Source of the DNA: JAXMAZ01 sp046350115
GTDB lineage: Bacteria; Planctomycetota; Planctomycetia; Gemmatales; Gemmataceae
DNA: 64,000 nucleotides
Assembly (NCBI GenBank): GCA_046350115.1
Contig: JAXMAZ010000020.1
Coordinates: 62,001-126,000, forward strand
Direction: 5' to 3'
Both the position numbers and the translations under genes were made by a program. Below the pieces are notes generated by a model. The model was not told the DNA's origin. It searched no databases and saw nothing but the letters and a program-made list of their open reading frames with translations. Each line of letters begins with the position of its first letter. The stretch's first letter is position 1. This document shows positions 34,138 to 43,082 of the stretch, in pieces.

Positions 34138-36270
34138 GTGGACGCCAACCCGTTCCGCACCGCCCGCAGCTACCTCGCCCCGACCCCGGTCCCGCGGTGG
34201 GGGGCGGTGGCCAGTTCGACCCTGTCGGCCGTCCTGCTCGTCCTCCTGTTCCCGCTCCTCTACCTGTTCGTGGACCTGCTCGTCTGGCAGGGCCGGGTGC
34301 CGTCGTTCGACGAGCTGCCGGCCGGCCGGCAGGCGGCGTTCCGGGCCGAGTGGGACGGCGGGCGGAAGGACGAGCCGGCGACCGCGGACGCGCTGGCCCG
34401 GGTGCGGAACCCGGACCGGCTGTCGCAGGTGTCGGACGGGGCCGAGTGGGAGTTCCGCTGGCGGGCGGCGACCTACGCCCGGCTGACCACGCTCGTCTCC
34501 CCCCAAGCAGCCGAGGCGTACCTGCCGCTGGCGGACGCCGCCGGTCAGCCGACCGTGGCCCCGACCGGCCAGCGGCTCGGGCTGCTCAGCCTGGTCGCCC
34601 GGGAGCGGGGCCGGTGGCCCGGGGGCACGGCCGCCGGGCTGGCCCGGTGGAATCACTGGGCGTGGGAACCCGGGGCGAATGGGTCGGCCAACGTGCCGTA
34701 CCTGACCGGGTTGTTCCTGCTCGGGTTCGGCCTGCTCCTGGCCCGCGGGCTGCTGGTCACGCTGGCCGCCCACTGGGCGTCGGCCGCCACCCTGGACGCG
34801 GCCACCCGGGTGCGGCGGGCGGTGTTCAGCCACAGCTTCCGGCTCTCCAGTGTGGCCACCCACCAAGATGTCCAGGACGAGGCCGGCGGGCTGCTCGCCC
34901 GGCGGGCCGAGCAGGTGCGGGAGGGGCTGGCCGCCGACCTGACCGGCGGGGTGCGGGGGGTGGCGACGGTCGTGCTGCTGGCCGGCGTGCTGCTGGCCGT
35001 CCACCCGTGGCTGGCCGCCGCCCTGCTGCTCCTGGCCGCGGTCGTCTGGCTGGTGGCCGGGCAGGCGGCGGCGTACTTCCGCCGGGACGCCCGCCGGGCC
35101 GGCCGCCGGGCGGACGTCCGGCTCGGCCAGATGACCGAGTCGATGCAGGTGATGCAACTGGTCAAGGCGTACCTGATGGAGCGGTTCGGTCAGGCCCGGT
35201 TCGAGCGGCAACTGGCCGACCTGAACCGGTCGGTCCGGCGGCGGGAGCGGGGGGAGGCGTTCTCCCGACCGGCCCTGTTCGCGGTGGTCGCCCTGGCCGG
35301 GGTGGTGATGCTGTACGTGGCCGGGCGGGCGGTGCTGGCCGGCCAGTTGTCCGCCGCCGGGCTGGCCGTGATGGCGGCGGCGACCGCCGGCCTGGTGTAC
35401 GCGGTCAACCGGTGGGTGGCGACCCGGGTGCGGGTCCGCCGGGCCAGGGAGGCGGCGGCCGACCTGTTCGAGTTCCTCGACCGCCGGGCGGACGTGGCCC
35501 AGCCGATCGACGCCGAGTTCATGCAGCCGATCGCCAAGCAGGTGGAGGTGCACGACGTGGCCGTCCGGGAGGCCGGGTCCGGGCGGATGATCCTGGACGG
35601 GGTGAAGCTGACCATCCCGGCCGGCGGCCGGACGGCGGTCGTCGCCGTCGACCCGGCCGAGGGGCTGACCCTGGCCCACGTGCTGACCAAGTTCGTCGAG
35701 ACCACCGCCGGGGAGGTGAAGGTGGACGGCAAGAACCTGCGGTGGCTGACCGCCGAGTCGGTCCGCACCCAGGTGGCCATAGTGTCCGACCAGGCGCTGA
35801 CGTTCACCGACACGGTGGCCAACAACATCGGGTGCGGGGAGCCGAGCTTCACCCTGCCGCAGATCATCGAGGCGGCCAAGACGGCCCACGCCCACCAGTT
35901 CGTCCAGCGGCTGCCATACGGGTACGAGACGCTCATCGGCACCGGCGGAGTGATCCTGCGGCCGGGCGAGCGGTTCCGCATCGCCCTGGCCCGGGCCGCC
36001 CTCCGCGACCCGTCGCTGATCATCATCGAGGAGCCGAGCGAGCCGCTGGACGCGGACAGCCTGGTGCTGATCGACGACGCCCTGAAGCGGCTGGAGGCCG
36101 GCCGGACGCTCCTGTTCCTGGCCCGCCGGCCGAGTACGGTGAAGGCCGCCGACCGGGTGTACGTGCTCCAGCACGGGCGGGTGGCGGCGGCCGGCACCCA
36201 CGACGAGCTGTTCGCCGACAGCGACCTGTACCGGGTGCTGCACTACCGCCAGACGCTGGCCACCGCCTGA
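34138..36270 (+). CDS. ABC exporter-type protein with a degenerate ATPase domain
   Basis: 710 residues, starting at a GTG without a clear ribosome site. The N-terminal half has TM segments of a type I exporter (for example LLLAVHPWLAAALLLLAAVVW) and couples to an ABC domain from about residue 465. The Walker A lysine is missing (VAVDPAEGLTLA, about 500). The signature reads LRPGERFRIALARA, Walker B is SLIIIEEPSEPLD and the H-loop His is Arg (FLARRPST). The fold is kept and the frame is intact. This suggests a non-hydrolysing, possibly regulatory protein or one half of a heterodimer rather than decay. Confidence 0.88.
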   Translation: MDANPFRTARSYLAPTPVPRWGAVASSTLSAVLLVLLFPLLYLFVDLLVWQGRVPSFDELPAGRQAAFRAEWDGGRKDEPATADALARVRNPDRLSQVSDGAEWEFRWRAATYARLTTLVSPQAAEAYLPLADAAGQPTVAPTGQRLGLLSLVARERGRWPGGTAAGLARWNHWAWEPGANGSANVPYLTGLFLLGFGLLLARGLLVTLAAHWASAATLDAATRVRRAVFSHSFRLSSVATHQDVQDEAGGLLARRAEQVREGLAADLTGGVRGVATVVLLAGVLLAVHPWLAAALLLLAAVVWLVAGQAAAYFRRDARRAGRRADVRLGQMTESMQVMQLVKAYLMERFGQARFERQLADLNRSVRRRERGEAFSRPALFAVVALAGVVMLYVAGRAVLAGQLSAAGLAVMAAATAGLVYAVNRWVATRVRVRRAREAAADLFEFLDRRADVAQPIDAEFMQPIAKQVEVHDVAVREAGSGRMILDGVKLTIPAGGRTAVVAVDPAEGLTLAHVLTKFVETTAGEVKVDGKNLRWLTAESVRTQVAIVSDQALTFTDTVANNIGCGEPSFTLPQIIEAAKTAHAHQFVQRLPYGYETLIGTGGVILRPGERFRIALARAALRDPSLIIIEEPSEPLDADSLVLIDDALKRLEAGRTLLFLARRPSTVKAADRVYVLQHGRVAAAGTHDELFADSDLYRVLHYRQTLATA

Positions 36271-36277
36271 AGCATGG

Positions 36278-36370
36278 GCCGCACGATTCCCGCCGAACCA
36301 TCACGATTTAAAAACCAACTCACACAGGATTTGGTTTTGAATCGTGCTGGTTCGGCGGGGATCGTGCGGC
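36278..36370. repeat. Palindrome with GCCGCACGAT arms
   Basis: The left arm from 36278 (GCCGCACGATTCCCGCCGAA...) and the right arm 36331-36370 match with three substitutions and one gap over about 40 bp. The inner part is AT-rich (ATTTAAAAACCAA). It lies between the exporter stop and the phosphatase start. Confidence 0.9.
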
Positions 36371-36390
36371 AAACTCCTGACGAGGTTCGG

Positions 36391-37197
36391 ATGCCGTTCG
36401 ACCGCGAGTTGCAGGAAGCCCTGACCGCCGCCCGGCTGGCCGGCGAGTACATCCTGCGGGAGTACCAGTCCTTCGCCCGCATCCCGGACGCCCCGGCGGA
36501 CATCTCCACCCACGTCGACCGCGGCTCCCAGGAGATCATCCTGACGCACCTGCGGGCGGCGTTCCCGGCCGACGGCCTGTGTGCCGAGGAGGCGACCGAC
36601 ACCCTCCGCACGGCCCCGGCGAACGCCGACCGGGTGTGGGTGGTCGATCCCATCGACGGCACCCGCGGGTTCGCCACCAAGAACGGCCAGTTCTCGGTGA
36701 TGATCGGGCTGACGGTCGGCGGCAGACCGGCGGTCGGGGTGGTGCTGGAGCCGGTCGTCGGCCGCCTCACCTGGGCCACGGTTGGCGGCGGGTGCTGGGT
36801 GTCGGTCGGCGGGGGCGAGGCGGCCCGGTGCCAGGTGTCCGCGAACGCCGACCCGGCGGCGCTGGTGCTGGCCCAGAGCCTGAGCCGGCCGGGCAAGCCG
36901 AAGTTCGGGGCGCGGGTGCTGCAGCCGGCCCGGCTGGTGGAGACGCACTCGGCCGGGATCAAGCTGGCCCTGGTCGCCCGCGGCGAGGCGGACGTGTACG
37001 TCAACGACTACCCGAACTTCAACGACTGGGACGTGTGCGCCGGGCACGTCCTGGTGGAAGAGGCCGGCGGGCGGGTGACGTGCTTCGCCGGCCGGCCGAT
37101 CGGCTACGGCCCCGGCGGGCCGCTGCGGGCCGGCGGGCTGGTGGCGACCAACGGCCAGGTTCACGACGCGGTGGTGGCGAGGCTGAGCGCCGGATAG
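36391..37197 (+). CDS. Inositol monophosphatase-family phosphatase
   Basis: 268 residues. Metal-binding motifs are CAEEATD, WVVDPIDGTRGF and FNDWDVCAGHVLVEEAGG. The family includes CysQ 3'(2'),5'-bisphosphate nucleotidase, HisN histidinol phosphatase and inositol monophosphatase. The short GTRGF loop with Arg-Gly-Phe favours the CysQ/HAL2-like branch, so PAP or PAPS hydrolysis is the best guess. ATG 36391 is used since upstream sequence is palindrome. Confidence 0.85.
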   Translation: MPFDRELQEALTAARLAGEYILREYQSFARIPDAPADISTHVDRGSQEIILTHLRAAFPADGLCAEEATDTLRTAPANADRVWVVDPIDGTRGFATKNGQFSVMIGLTVGGRPAVGVVLEPVVGRLTWATVGGGCWVSVGGGEAARCQVSANADPAALVLAQSLSRPGKPKFGARVLQPARLVETHSAGIKLALVARGEADVYVNDYPNFNDWDVCAGHVLVEEAGGRVTCFAGRPIGYGPGGPLRAGGLVATNGQVHDAVVARLSAG

Positions 37198-37208
37198 CCG
37201 ACCCGCGG

Positions 37209-37688
37209 CTACTTCGCGAAGTCGTAGACCGTCACCTCGACGCCCCGGCCGGTCAGGTGGGCTTCGATCAGCGGCTCGATCTGCTCCCACTTCCCGCCGG
37301 CCAGCCCGCACCCGATCCGCGGCATGTGGACGCTCGCCCCGGCTAAACGGGCCGCCTCCCCGACCCGGGCCAGGCACTGGCCGACGGCCGGGTAGCGGAT
37401 CGGCGGCCCGTTCGACCCGGTCTTGATGCCCCGCTGGCCGATCATGTTCGCCACCGCGATGTGCGGCTCGACCTGGACGAGCTGGACGGCCCCCAGCTCG
37501 AACCCGCCGCCCTTCCCCGCGGCATACCACTTCCGGTACTCGGCCTCGGGTTCCGGCCACCGGGCGGAGACGGCCAGCACGAACCCGGCCCCCCACTTCC
37601 CGATGTCGTTGCAGACGTGCGCGACGATTTTGACCCCGGACGCCTGGGGGGCGGTCGCATCCCCCTTCAGGTAGCGGATCGCGGCCAC
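37209..37688 (-). CDS. Macro domain protein (ADP-ribose-binding fold)
   Basis: 159 residues from a GTG (37688) with GAGGGA upstream. The macro fold is indicated by YLKGDATAP, HVCNDIGKWGAGFVLA (Asn/Gly-rich ADP-ribose loop), VANMIGQRG and MPRIGCGLAGGKWEQI. Closest in pattern to the ALC1/TARG1-like bacterial macrodomains (CNDIGKWGAGF). These bind or remove ADP-ribose from targets. It starts 10 bp after the PQQ gene stop, so the two are probably co-transcribed. Confidence 0.85.
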   Translation of the reverse strand: MAAIRYLKGDATAPQASGVKIVAHVCNDIGKWGAGFVLAVSARWPEPEAEYRKWYAAGKGGGFELGAVQLVQVEPHIAVANMIGQRGIKTGSNGPPIRYPAVGQCLARVGEAARLAGASVHMPRIGCGLAGGKWEQIEPLIEAHLTGRGVEVTVYDFAK

Positions 37689-37698
37689 GGTCGGTCCC

Positions 37699-39057
37699 TC
37701 AGCGGGCGTCCAGACACACCACCTTCGTGTTATCCCGCAGGTACAGCCGGCCGTCCACCAGCACCGGCGACGCCCAGCAGTCGGACCCGCTGAGCACACC
37801 CTCCAGCTTGCCGCGGAACCGGAACTCGGCCGGGTCGGCGTCGGCCAGGAACAGGGTGCCGGTCTGGGTCAGCCCGATCAACTTGTCGCCGGCCAGGATG
37901 ACGCTCCCCTTGGCCGGCCGGCTGCCGCCGGCGTCCTTCGCCACCCACTCCTCGACCGCCTCGCCTTTCCGCAGGTCGACGCACCGCAGCGTGTCGTTGT
38001 CGTACCCGTACACGAACCCATCGCGGTGGACGCTGGTCGAATGGTGGTTCTGCATCACGCGGGCCTTTCGGAAATACACTTGCTCGGCCTTCAGCCCGCC
38101 CCCGGCCGTGGTCAGCCGCAGCAGCGCGCACCCTTTGGCGTACCCGGCCGAGACGAACACGTAGTCGCCGACGACCAGCGGGGCGGCGATGTTCCCGTTG
38201 TGCTGGGTCGCCCACGGGTGCTGCCACAACACCTTGCCGTCGGCCGGGGCGATCCCGAGCACGGACGTGCCGGTGACGGCGATCACCTGCCGCACCCCGG
38301 CGACCGTGGCCGCGACCGGCGAGCTGTACCCGGCCGGGTCGGTGCCGGCCGCCCACCGGGTGTCGCCGGTCGTCTTGTCGAACGCCAGCACCGCCCCCTT
38401 CTTGCCGCCGGCCTGGACGATGACCAGGTCGCCCTCGATCAGCGGCGAGCTGGCGAACCCCCACTGCGGCAGCGGGGCGGCGAACTCGTCCCGCAGGTCT
38501 CGCGCCCAGACCACCTTGACGGGGACCGGGTCGTGGGGCGCCAGACAAACCAGCTTGCCGGTCGCCCCGAGGGCGTACACCCGGCCGCCGTGGACGGTCG
38601 GGGTGGCCCGGGGGCCGGCGGCGTACCCGACCCCGGCGTAGTCCGCCCGGTAGCCGTAAGCCCAAACCGTGTTCCCGCTGGCCGCGTGCAGGCAGAGCAC
38701 CCGCTCCCGGTCCTCCTGCCGGTCCTGGGTGTACACCAGGCCGCCGACCACCGCCAGCGACGAGTACCCGCCGCCGCACGGCACCGACCAGACCGGCTTG
38801 GGCGGGTTCGTCGCCCAGTCGGTGCGGAGCGGGCCGGGCGGGGCGTGGCCGTCCCGGTTCGGGCCGAACCACTGCGGCCAGCCGCTCCCGGCGTCTGCGG
38901 CGACGGCGGGGAGCGGGGCCGACTTCAGGGCGGCCAGTTCGTCCGGGTTCTCCGCCTCCCGCTCGAACAGCCCGGGGCGGAACTGTTGGATGGCGACGTA
39001 GGCGGCGAGACCGACGACCACGAGGACGGCGACGACGAGAGCCAGACGGCGTATCAT
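37699..39057 (-). CDS. Membrane-anchored PQQ-type beta-propeller protein
   Basis: 452 residues; ATG 39057 follows CGGAG. A TM or uncleaved signal segment (about 5-22) is followed by WPQWFGPNRDGHAPPG and repeated propeller strands (TGDTRWAAGTDPAGYSSPV, GKVLWQHPWATQHNGN). Same family and same opening motif as the protein at 223-1596. Function unknown; it faces the periplasm. Confidence 0.85.
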   Translation of the reverse strand: MIRRLALVVAVLVVVGLAAYVAIQQFRPGLFEREAENPDELAALKSAPLPAVAADAGSGWPQWFGPNRDGHAPPGPLRTDWATNPPKPVWSVPCGGGYSSLAVVGGLVYTQDRQEDRERVLCLHAASGNTVWAYGYRADYAGVGYAAGPRATPTVHGGRVYALGATGKLVCLAPHDPVPVKVVWARDLRDEFAAPLPQWGFASSPLIEGDLVIVQAGGKKGAVLAFDKTTGDTRWAAGTDPAGYSSPVAATVAGVRQVIAVTGTSVLGIAPADGKVLWQHPWATQHNGNIAAPLVVGDYVFVSAGYAKGCALLRLTTAGGGLKAEQVYFRKARVMQNHHSTSVHRDGFVYGYDNDTLRCVDLRKGEAVEEWVAKDAGGSRPAKGSVILAGDKLIGLTQTGTLFLADADPAEFRFRGKLEGVLSGSDCWASPVLVDGRLYLRDNTKVVCLDAR

Positions 39058-39092
39058 CAGACGGCTCCGCAAGGGCGATCGTGTTCTTACCG

Positions 39093-39146
39093 GCCCGACG
39101 CGGTCGGTAGCGAGGGCGAACCGTTCGCCCTCGCTACCGCGTCGGG
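39093..39146. repeat. Family I palindrome overlapping the hemL stop
   Basis: GCCCGACGCGGTCGGTAGCGAGGGCGAA pairs with the right arm ending at 39146; the left arm has a 4-nt addition. On the minus strand the right arm encodes the last residues Ser-Pro-Thr-Arg and the TAG stop of hemL. Related to 25709-25767. Confidence 0.88.
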
Positions 39147-40375
39147 CTGATGGCGATCTCGGCCAGCGCCTCGCGGGCGGCGGCGACCGTCTGGTCGACG
39201 TGGGCGTCGGTCATCGGGGTGCAGAGGAAGGCGGCCTCGAACTGGCTGCACGGCAGGTAGAACCCGCGGTCCATCATCGCCCAGAAGAAGCGGGCGAATC
39301 GGGTCTTGTCCGACGTGGAGGCGGTGTCGAGGTCGTGGACCGGCGAGCCGGTGAAGAACAGCGTCCACATGCTGCCGACCCGGTTGAGCTGATGCGGCAC
39401 CCCGGCCGCCGTCGCCGCCTGCCGCAACCCGGCCTCTAGTTTCGCCCCGAGGGCGTCGAGCCGCCGGTACGGGTCCGTCCGCTTCAACTCGTTCAGCGTG
39501 GCGATGCCGGCGGCCATCGCCACCGGGTTGCCGCTGAGCGTGCCGGCCTGGAACACCGGCCCGGCCGGCATCACCTTCCGCATCACGTCCGCCCGGCCGC
39601 CGTAGGCGCCGACCGGGTAGCCGCCGCCGACGATCTTGCCGAAGCAGCTCAGGTCCGGCGTATCGCCGAGCAACTGTTGGGCGCCGCCGTAGCTGATCCG
39701 GAACCCGGTCATCACCTCGTCGTAGACGAGCAGCGTCCCGTGCTTCTGCGTGAGCCGCCGCAATTCCCGGCGGAACTCGGCGGACGGCGGCACCAGCCCC
39801 ATGTTGCCGACCACCGGCTCCAGCAGCACCCCGGCGATCCGGTCCCCGTCGGCGGCGAATAGGTCGGCCAGCGCCTGGGTGTCGTTGTACCGCAGCACCC
39901 GGGTGTCCTGCGTACAGCCGGCCGGGACGCCGGGGCTGTTCGGCACCCCGAGGGTGAGGGCGCTCGACCCGGCCGAGACGAGTAGGGAATCAACGTGGCC
40001 GTGGTAGCAGCCGGCGAACTTCACCACCACGTCCCGGCCGGTGAACCCGCGGGCCAGCCGGACAGCGCTCATCGTCGCTTCGGTGCCACTCGACACGAAC
40101 CGCACCATCTCGACCGACGGCACCGCAGCGATCACCAGTTCGGCGAGTTCGCTCTCGAATTCGCACGGGGCGCCGTAGCTCGACCCGTTCCGCACCGCCG
40201 CGACGGCCGCGTCCACGACCGCCGGGGGGCAGTGACCGAGGATCATCGGCCCCCACGACTGGACGAAGTCCAGGTAGCGGTGGCCGTCCAGATCGTAGAG
40301 GTACGGGCCGTCCGCCCGGGCGATGAACGGCGGCATCCCGCCGACCGCCCCGAACGCCCGGGCCGGGCTGTTCAC
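39134..40375 (-). CDS. hemL: Glutamate-1-semialdehyde 2,1-aminomutase, start unclear
   Basis: 413 residues from GTG 40375. Motifs include SWGPMILGH, FVSSGTEATMSAVRLARG, YDEVMTGFR and CFGKIVGGGYPVGAYGG with the PLP lysine. It makes 5-aminolevulinate from glutamate-1-semialdehyde in the C5 haem pathway. Homology extends upstream of the GTG: the same frame reads SRPKSAAAFERAKALIPGG, as in normal HemL. That stretch, up to a TGA near 40464, has no ATG, GTG or TTG; its likely first codon is GTC. An out-of-frame ATG lies at 40463. A start-codon change or a one-base indel is likely. Confidence 0.9.
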   Translation of the reverse strand: MNSPARAFGAVGGMPPFIARADGPYLYDLDGHRYLDFVQSWGPMILGHCPPAVVDAAVAAVRNGSSYGAPCEFESELAELVIAAVPSVEMVRFVSSGTEATMSAVRLARGFTGRDVVVKFAGCYHGHVDSLLVSAGSSALTLGVPNSPGVPAGCTQDTRVLRYNDTQALADLFAADGDRIAGVLLEPVVGNMGLVPPSAEFRRELRRLTQKHGTLLVYDEVMTGFRISYGGAQQLLGDTPDLSCFGKIVGGGYPVGAYGGRADVMRKVMPAGPVFQAGTLSGNPVAMAAGIATLNELKRTDPYRRLDALGAKLEAGLRQAATAAGVPHQLNRVGSMWTLFFTGSPVHDLDTASTSDKTRFARFFWAMMDRGFYLPCSQFEAAFLCTPMTDAHVDQTVAAAREALAEIAISPTR

Positions 40376-40502
40376 CCCGCCGGGGATGAGGGCTTTCGCC
40401 CGCTCGAACGCGGCGGCCGACTTCGGCCGGGAGACGCGGGAGGGGAAATCCTGCTGGAGACATCAACCGGCCCATCAACACTGATCCGGCGGGCTGTTTG
40501 GT

Positions 40503-40735
40503 GTAGGGCGGGTCAAGCCGGCTCTGCGCCGACCCGCCGGCCCTGGCGGGAACCGCGGCCGTTTCCGGCGGGACTCCACCGATTAGAGCCGCCTCCTCCA
40601 CGGGCGGAGGCGTCCCCCGGGAGGTAGCCCGGCTCGGCAGGAGCCTCGCCCTCCCCTGGCCTGACTCGCAGGCTAGGGTGGCGCCGTTGCCGTTCCGGCG
40701 GGTCGGCGCTGCAGAGCCGCCTGGACCCGCCCTAC
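40503..40735. repeat. Long family A element with embedded family B arm
   Basis: Outer ends are GTAGGGCGGGTCAAGCCGGC and GGACCCGCCCTAC, with TCTGC(GCC)GACCCGCCGG stems. The 233-bp body carries CCGGCTCGGCAGGAGCCTCG (from about 40629), one arm of family B, and a GCCTCCTCCACGGGCGGAGG hairpin. It fills the gap between hemL and the kinase; no gene is seen in 40376-40745. Confidence 0.88.
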
Positions 40736-40745
40736 ATCATCCGAG

Positions 40746-42707
40746 TCACTTCGCGGTCGCCGCCTCCAGCAGCTTCTTCGCCCGCTCGACGGCCGCCGTC
40801 ACCGGCTCGTCCGGGTCGTCGGCGTACAGGGCGATCAGCTCCCGGCAGCCGGTCCGCACCCCCCGCTGTTCGGCCGCCTTGTCCGGGTCGGCCTTCACCT
40901 GCTGCCAGACCTTCTCCAGCCCGGCGATGGCCGCCGTCACCAGTTGCCGGCGGGCGGCCGTCACCTCCTCGTCCGGCCGCTTGTCCTCGATGCCGGCCGC
41001 CCGCTGGGCGGCGAGCAAAAACCACGCCCGCCGGTCCGGGTCGGCCTCGGTCTGCTTGGCCAGCCCGTCCCACACCCGGCGGGCCTTCGGCCGGTCCTTC
41101 ACGTCCTCCAGGAGCAGGGCGCGGGCGGCCTGCCCCTCCGGGTCGGTCGGGGCGTACTTCCAGTCCCGGTCGAACGTCCGGTCGTCCTCGACCTGTTTGC
41201 GGACCTTGGCCACCGCCGCCGGCACCTCGTCCCGGATCAGGGCGACCCGGCGGTCGGCCACCCAGCCGAGCACCGCCTTGTTCACCTCGTCCTCGTCCGT
41301 CGCCTTGGCCGGGTCGAGGGCCGGGGACTGCCCCTTGATCGTGTCCCACAGGTCGGCCGCCCGCTTCAGGTCGCCGGCCTTTTCGGCCCCCATCGCCTGC
41401 ATGGCCAGGTCGTTCAACTCCTTCGGGTAGTCGCCGGCCGCGTTCTGGAACTTACTGCCGAACCGGTTGGCCAGCACCTTCTCGGCCGCCCGCACCTTCC
41501 CGGCCCGGTGCAGGTCGAACGCCTTCTTGACCCGCTCGTCGCCCGGCGCCCCGCCGTAGTCCTTCAGGAACTGGGCGGCCGCCTCCGCCTTCGCCTCGGG
41601 GGAGGCCGCGGCTTCCACCCGCTTGTACGCCGCGTCGATCCCCTCCGGCCAGAGCATGTACGCCCCGAACCCGACCAAGGCGACGAGCGCCGCCACCAGC
41701 CCGGCCGCCTGGGCGACCCGCCCCCACTTGCCGTCGTCCTTCTTCTTCTTCCGCTTCTTGCCCGGCTTGCGGAGGGACCGGGCGGCCTCCTTGTCGGCCG
41801 CGTCCAGCGGGGCGTCGCCGATCGGCCGGTCCACCCGCCGGGCGTTCGCCACCTCCGCCCCGACGCTCTTGCCGGCCGACACCTTCTCGGTGATCTCCCC
41901 GAGCATCCGGCCGACGGTGGCGGCGTCCAGCGGCCGCTTCTCCTTGTCCTTTTCCAGCAGGAACATGACCAGGTTGTCCAGCCACACCGGCAGGTCCGGG
42001 ACCAGCTTGCGGGGGCGGACCGGCTGGTCGTTCACGTGCTTGAGGAACATCTCCATCGTGGTGTCGGCGACGAACGGCTTCTTGCCGGTGAGCAGTTCGT
42101 AGAAGACGACCCCGAGGGAGTACAGGTCGGACTTCGCCCCGATCGTCTTCTCCCCCCGGCACTGCTCCGGGGACATGTACGCGGCCGTGCCGATGGTGTT
42201 GTTGGCCGCCGTCAGGGCGGTCACGTCCGTGTCCTTGGCGATGCCGAAGTCGGTCAGCTTGAGTGCCCCGTCCTTGGTGAGCATCAGGTTGGACGGCTTC
42301 AGGTCGCGGTGGATGATCCCCTTCTCGTGGGCGTGCTGGAGGGCGTCGCAGAGCTGCTTGCCGTACTCGACCACGTCCTCCCAGCCGAGCTTGCCGCGGC
42401 GGCCGAGCGGCTTGTCCAGCGCCTCCCCGTCCACGTACTCCATGACGATGTACGGGGCCTTCTTGTACCGCCCGTGGCCGACCAGCCGGACGATGTGCGG
42501 GTGCTTGAGCTGCTTGAGGATGCTCGCCTCCCGGTCGAACCGGGCCAGCGCCCCCTCGTTCCCGAGCAGCCCGAACGACACCACCTTGAACGCCACCGGG
42601 TAGTCTTTGTCGTCCTTGTGGAAGGTGGCCTTGTAGACGGTCCCCATCGCCCCGCTGCCGAGTTCCCGGTCAATCGTGAACGGGCCGATCGTTTCGCCGG
42701 GCGTCAT
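40746..42707 (-). CDS. Ser/Thr protein kinase with TM helix and long extracytoplasmic region
   Basis: 653 residues. The kinase domain (about 10-275) has GSGAMGTVY, VAFKVV (Lys41), HRDLKPSN, TDFGIAKD and GTAAYMSPEQ, all intact. A basic stretch (KPGKKRKKKKDD) precedes one TM helix (about 335-357). The outer 290 residues are helical and charged with no named domain, perhaps tetratricopeptide-like. Divergent from the frameshifted giant protein gene. Confidence 0.92.
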   Translation of the reverse strand: MTPGETIGPFTIDRELGSGAMGTVYKATFHKDDKDYPVAFKVVSFGLLGNEGALARFDREASILKQLKHPHIVRLVGHGRYKKAPYIVMEYVDGEALDKPLGRRGKLGWEDVVEYGKQLCDALQHAHEKGIIHRDLKPSNLMLTKDGALKLTDFGIAKDTDVTALTAANNTIGTAAYMSPEQCRGEKTIGAKSDLYSLGVVFYELLTGKKPFVADTTMEMFLKHVNDQPVRPRKLVPDLPVWLDNLVMFLLEKDKEKRPLDAATVGRMLGEITEKVSAGKSVGAEVANARRVDRPIGDAPLDAADKEAARSLRKPGKKRKKKKDDGKWGRVAQAAGLVAALVALVGFGAYMLWPEGIDAAYKRVEAAASPEAKAEAAAQFLKDYGGAPGDERVKKAFDLHRAGKVRAAEKVLANRFGSKFQNAAGDYPKELNDLAMQAMGAEKAGDLKRAADLWDTIKGQSPALDPAKATDEDEVNKAVLGWVADRRVALIRDEVPAAVAKVRKQVEDDRTFDRDWKYAPTDPEGQAARALLLEDVKDRPKARRVWDGLAKQTEADPDRRAWFLLAAQRAAGIEDKRPDEEVTAARRQLVTAAIAGLEKVWQQVKADPDKAAEQRGVRTGCRELIALYADDPDEPVTAAVERAKKLLEAATAK

Positions 42708-42818
42708 GGGGTCTAGCTCCGAGGACGGTCGGCGGCCATTTTACCGGGTCGGGAAGCGAGCCGCCCGCGGTTTCCGCCCAACGCCCGGAGGTGGCAGACG
42801 TTGCAGCCAGTGACAGCC

Positions 42819-42956
42819 CCGGGGGAGGGCGAGGCTCCTGCCGAGCCGGGTAGCGCGTCCGCAGCCGAAGCGTGCCACGTCGGTGACAGCCGCCGGGCAC
42901 GGGTGACAGCCAGACCGGCAGGCTGACGGCTCGGCAGGAGCCTCGCCCTCCCCCGG
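42819..42956. repeat. Family B palindrome (GGGCGAGGCTCCTGCCGAGC)
   Basis: The arms 42819-42848 and 42927-42956 are perfect 30-bp inverted repeats. It sits in the 375-bp divergent gap 42708-43082; nothing else is seen there except short GTGACAGCC direct repeats. Further copies are at 47476 and 62019. Confidence 0.95.
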
Positions 42957-43082
42957 TTCCGCTCGCCGGTTGTAACGAGTAGCCCCGGCGGGTGCAGAGC
43001 GCATTCGTCGGACGAGGTATAATCCCGGTACGGCCCGGGCGAATCACCGGAATAGCCGTCTTCCCGCGTCCGGAGCCGCCGC

